Positions 60,833 through 64,000 of a stretch of DNA of 64,000 nucleotides are shown in pieces (position 1 is the stretch's first letter; every line of letters begins with the position of its first letter). A model generated the notes under the pieces. The model did no database searches. It was not told the origin of the DNA and saw only the letters and a list, made by a program, of their open reading frames with translations. The DNA is taken from NCBI GenBank assembly GCA_963693315.1, contig OY856187.1, positions 427,351,638-427,415,637 of the forward strand, read 5' to 3'. The stretch comes from Diogma glabrata. Its lineage: Eukaryota > Arthropoda > Insecta > Diptera > Cylindrotomidae. Both the position numbers and the translations under genes were made by a program.

Positions 60833-63785
60833 ATGGCAAAATTATCTATCAGCTATGCGAACATAAGAGGATTGAATATAAACCTTAATTCAGTCCATCT
60901 TTTTCTTGAAACTATGAAACCTGATATTTTGTTTTTAACGGAAACGATTATCAGTGCGCGTGCTGTGACCTTAGATAAAAACAGATACCTTTGTCCCAAT
61001 TATGAACTTGAATCCTCTTTCTACATTAAGCATGGAGTTTGTGCTTATATTAGGGATACTATACCATATGTGAGATTAAATAAATTTGAATTAAATGCAA
61101 AATTTCACAATATAGTGTCACTAAAAATTAGTTGCCCAAGTCAAACGCTGTTTGTCTTTGGACTTTACCGTTCACCTAATTCACCTGAGAACTCTAATTT
61201 ATTTCATGACTTATCTGAGGAGATAGATAGGTTGGTTGAGTATCCTAATGCAAAGTTTATAGTTCTTGGAGATTTTAATGTCCACAATAAAGAATGGCTT
61301 ACATACAGCTCTAAAACTGACGAGGTTGGTAGACAGGCTGAGTTGTTTGCTCTTTATCACAATTTTACTCAAATAATAGACCTGCCAACCAGAGTTCCTG
61401 ACATTCCTGGTCAAAGTAGTAATTTACTTGATTTATTTTTGACAAACGATCCATATCTGGTTCAATTTAAAATATCAGAACCATTGGGTGGTTCAGATCA
61501 TAATTTGATCTCCACACAACTAAATATACAAATTCCAAAACAATTTAAAGCGAATCCTCGCAATGTTTGGGATTACAAAGCTGCGGATTGGCAAGGACTT
61601 AAAAGTTTTTTAGATGTTTTCCTTGGAAACGCTATTGCGTTACCGGCCAAGACCCTGACATAGCTGCATCAAATTTTTCTGAAACTGTAATTGATGGTAT
61701 GCACAGATTTATTCCTAATAAATTGATCATTCCAAAAACTGATCTATGGTTTTCTAGTAAATGCAAAAAAGCTATAAAAGTTAAAAAAAAGCTTTTCGAA
61801 AGTTTAATCAAAACAAAACCGATGAAAACCTTAGACAGTACCGTAAAGAGAGAAATTTATGTCGTAAGTTAATAGATGAAGAGAAACATCTATTTAATAG
61901 GAAAAAAGCATCTAAATTTGCAGAAAATCCGACTGGTTCACGCAATTTCTATATAGCCGCAAAGGCTGTCCAAAGCAACTTTTGTAAATCTTCCCTACCG
62001 CCTCTTGTTAATAGAGATGTCCCTATCATTGATCCAAAAGAGAAAGCTAATTTGCTTGGGCATTATTTCTCTTTAAATTCTACTTTAAAAGAACCTAATT
62101 TCCAGCCTAAACCTATTTCTAATGTTTCTTATAAAATGAGGCGGATAATTTTTCGGAAAAACATTGTTCGAAAAATGCTTTTGAAAATCAATACTAACAA
62201 GGCAACAGGCCCTGATTTTATTCCTCCGATTATACTTAAAACATTTGCTAGGGAGCTAGCACCAATCCTCACTAAAATCTTCTATTTGTCATATAAGAAA
62301 GGAATTTTTCCTGAAATTTGGAAAATGGCTAGTGTACAGCCAGTTCCAAAAAAGGGCAGTAAGACTGATCCTACGAATTACAGACCCATTTCAATTTTAT
62401 CGGTAGTTGCTAAAATTTTGAGAAATATGTCAATTTTAATTTAATGAGCTTCTTAGAGTCTTCCAAATTAATTAATGAGAGACAATATGGATTTCGAAAA
62501 GGAAGAGCGACGGGAGATTTGCTGTCTTTTGTCACTCATATCTGGAACAAGTCGCTTGAAAACTTTGGAGAAACATTCGGTGTTGCTCTTGATATTTCCA
62601 AGGCATTTGACAAAGTTTGGCATAACAACCTAATATGCAAATTGAGATCCTATGGTTTAGACGAGCAGCTTATATCTTGGACACAGAGCTTTATATCTGA
62701 TCGAAAATTTCGGGTCAATGTTGACGGTGTATCATCGAATACTTTTTCAACTAATGCAGGAGTTCCTCAGGGTTCCGCTTTGTCACCAACTCTTTTTCTT
62801 ATCTATATTAATGATTTGTTGGACTCAACGGTTTATCCTATACATAGTTTTGCTGATGATAGCACGCTTCATGCGTCTCATGAAGCACCTAAATTATATA
62901 CACCCTTAGCGCTTAGTGGGTGTAGGTCAAAATTGATAGATTCCCTTAACACTGATCTTAAAACAATTATGGATTGGGGTATTGCTAACAGTGTTGAATT
63001 CAGTACAAGCAAAACACAGGTTTGTCATTTTTCTAGGATAACGACACCCAATCCTTTTCCATTAACGTTTGGCCCCAAAAATCTTTTAGAGAATGAGTCT
63101 GTCAGACTTCTAGGAGTTGAGATTGAAAATAATATGAAATGGAATTCTCATATTTTTAATCTGGCTAAGAATGCTGTTCAAAAGTTAGGTTTTTTGGGGC
63201 GATGTCGTAAGTTTTTCGATAGCGAACAACTTCTTTTAGTTTATAAATCTTTTATACGTCCCTGCATGGAATACTGTTCTCACATATGGGGTGGAGCTTA
63301 CTTGAGTAGTCTCAACTGCCTTGATTCTGTACAGCGTAGAGCTATTAAACTCATTAGTAACCCAAGTCTTACTAACGGTCTTGATTCCTTGCAGCACAGA
63401 AGAAATGTTGCTGATTTGACTATATTTTATAAATATATTATGGATAAACGAGCTTCTGAAGAGATCAAATCGATTTTACCTAAATCAGCAAACCTTTCGC
63501 GTCACACCAGAGCAAACGTAGCAGCGCATCCCTTTACAGTTCAAATAATTAGGTGTAGAACTGTAGCTTTCCAGCGTGACTTTTTCAACAGAGTCTCTCA
63601 TCTTTGGAATGCCTTACCTTCCTGGGTTTTCCCTGATGAATTTAATCCTCAAGGCTTTAAAGTTAACGTGCATAAATTTCTCAGAGAATCCTAATTTGCA
63701 TTCCATTCTTATCCCTAGTTGGCATGGTATCTTCGGATATTCAGAGACGTTAATTTATAATTTATTATAATTAACACTAAACATG
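60833..63785 (+). pseudogene. Jockey/CR1-like LINE ORF2: endonuclease and reverse transcriptase, frameshifted
   Basis: ATG at 60833 opens the AP-type endonuclease: SYANIRGLNINLNSVHLFLE, FLTETII (catalytic Glu), FGLYRSPNSPENS, VLGDFNVHNKEW (Asp/Asn) and GGSDHNLIS (Ser-Asp-His). After a shift near 61650, and another near 61790, a linker leads into the RT: INTNKATGPDFIPP, MASVQPVPKKGSKTD and NYRPISILSVVAKIL (62052-62444). A shift near 62444 precedes ERQYGFRKGRATGD, motif A (VALDISKAFDKVWHNN), motif B (GVPQGSALSPTLFLIYIND), motif C (SFADDSTLH) and the C-terminal region to a stop at 63692. The 3' UTR (TCTTCGGATATTCAGAGACG) leads into the gap. Only about three shifts separate it from continuity, so it is a recent copy. 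Same family as 43125-44283. Confidence 0.9.
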
Positions 63786-63985
63786 NNNNNNNNNNNNNNN
63801 NNNNNNNNNNNNNNNNNNNNNNNNNNNNNNNNNNNNNNNNNNNNNNNNNNNNNNNNNNNNNNNNNNNNNNNNNNNNNNNNNNNNNNNNNNNNNNNNNNNN
63901 NNNNNNNNNNNNNNNNNNNNNNNNNNNNNNNNNNNNNNNNNNNNNNNNNNNNNNNNNNNNNNNNNNNNNNNNNNNNNNNNNNNNN
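63786..63985. other. Assembly gap (200 N)
   Basis: Exactly 200 N at the LINE 3' end, where the poly(A) tail would be expected; 15 bases follow it. Confidence 0.97.
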
Positions 63986-64000
63986 AAAATGCTAATTCCC

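Overview
This window looks like AT-rich nuclear DNA from an insect, most likely a fly. The main evidence is one host exon: the last coding exon of an orthodenticle/Otx homeobox gene on the minus strand (41122-42048), whose tail carries blocks I recognise from the Drosophila ocelliless/otd protein. Everything else I can identify is mobile DNA, its decayed remains, satellites and microsatellites. Three runs of exactly 200 N (3388-3587, 34986-35185, 63786-63985) are assembly gaps of arbitrary size.

Layout. 1-7590 holds two copies of a ~4.4 kb hAT element (ZMYM1-like transposase) joined across a gap. 7.7-19.4 kb holds LINE 3' tails, a (TA)n tract, a ~424 bp satellite interrupted by a 5.1 kb inverted-repeat element, and inside that a ~629 bp higher-order tandem array. 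19465-22850 repeats 1-3387 almost exactly, flank included, and continues as a third hAT copy to ~25.37 kb. 23.5-34.1 kb holds elements with CCCA termini, Helitron pieces, a large palindrome with Helitron 3' ends pointing outward and tRNA-like segments, and a three-deep nest (CCCA element, Helitron, hAT). 35.4-37.5 kb is a decayed intron-containing gene with a transposase-like D/D/D pattern. 39.1-40.7 kb is a foldback MITE next to an ~820 bp (TA)n tract, just downstream of the otd stop codon. 43-64 kb lies on the upstream (intron) side of the otd exon and is filled with LINEs (Jockey/CR1-like, RTE-like and R4/Dong-like), a Helitron carrying a helicase tail, TIR elements and foldbacks.

How it fits together. 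No set of genes here forms a pathway. The only host function supported is the DNA-binding transcription factor Otd, of which only the second part of the homeodomain and the C-terminal region are present; the other exons must lie outside the window or in gaps. No transposon in the window has an intact reading frame. The most interesting structures are (i) a family of elements that share CCCA termini, and in some copies a core, but carry different arrays of short subterminal motifs; (ii) the outward-facing Helitron palindrome with tRNA-Arg-like boxes; (iii) a hAT lineage that seems to have amplified after a MITE broke its own transposase gene; and (iv) the decayed D/D/D gene. All family assignments come from reading the sequence and from memory of the families, not from database searches.
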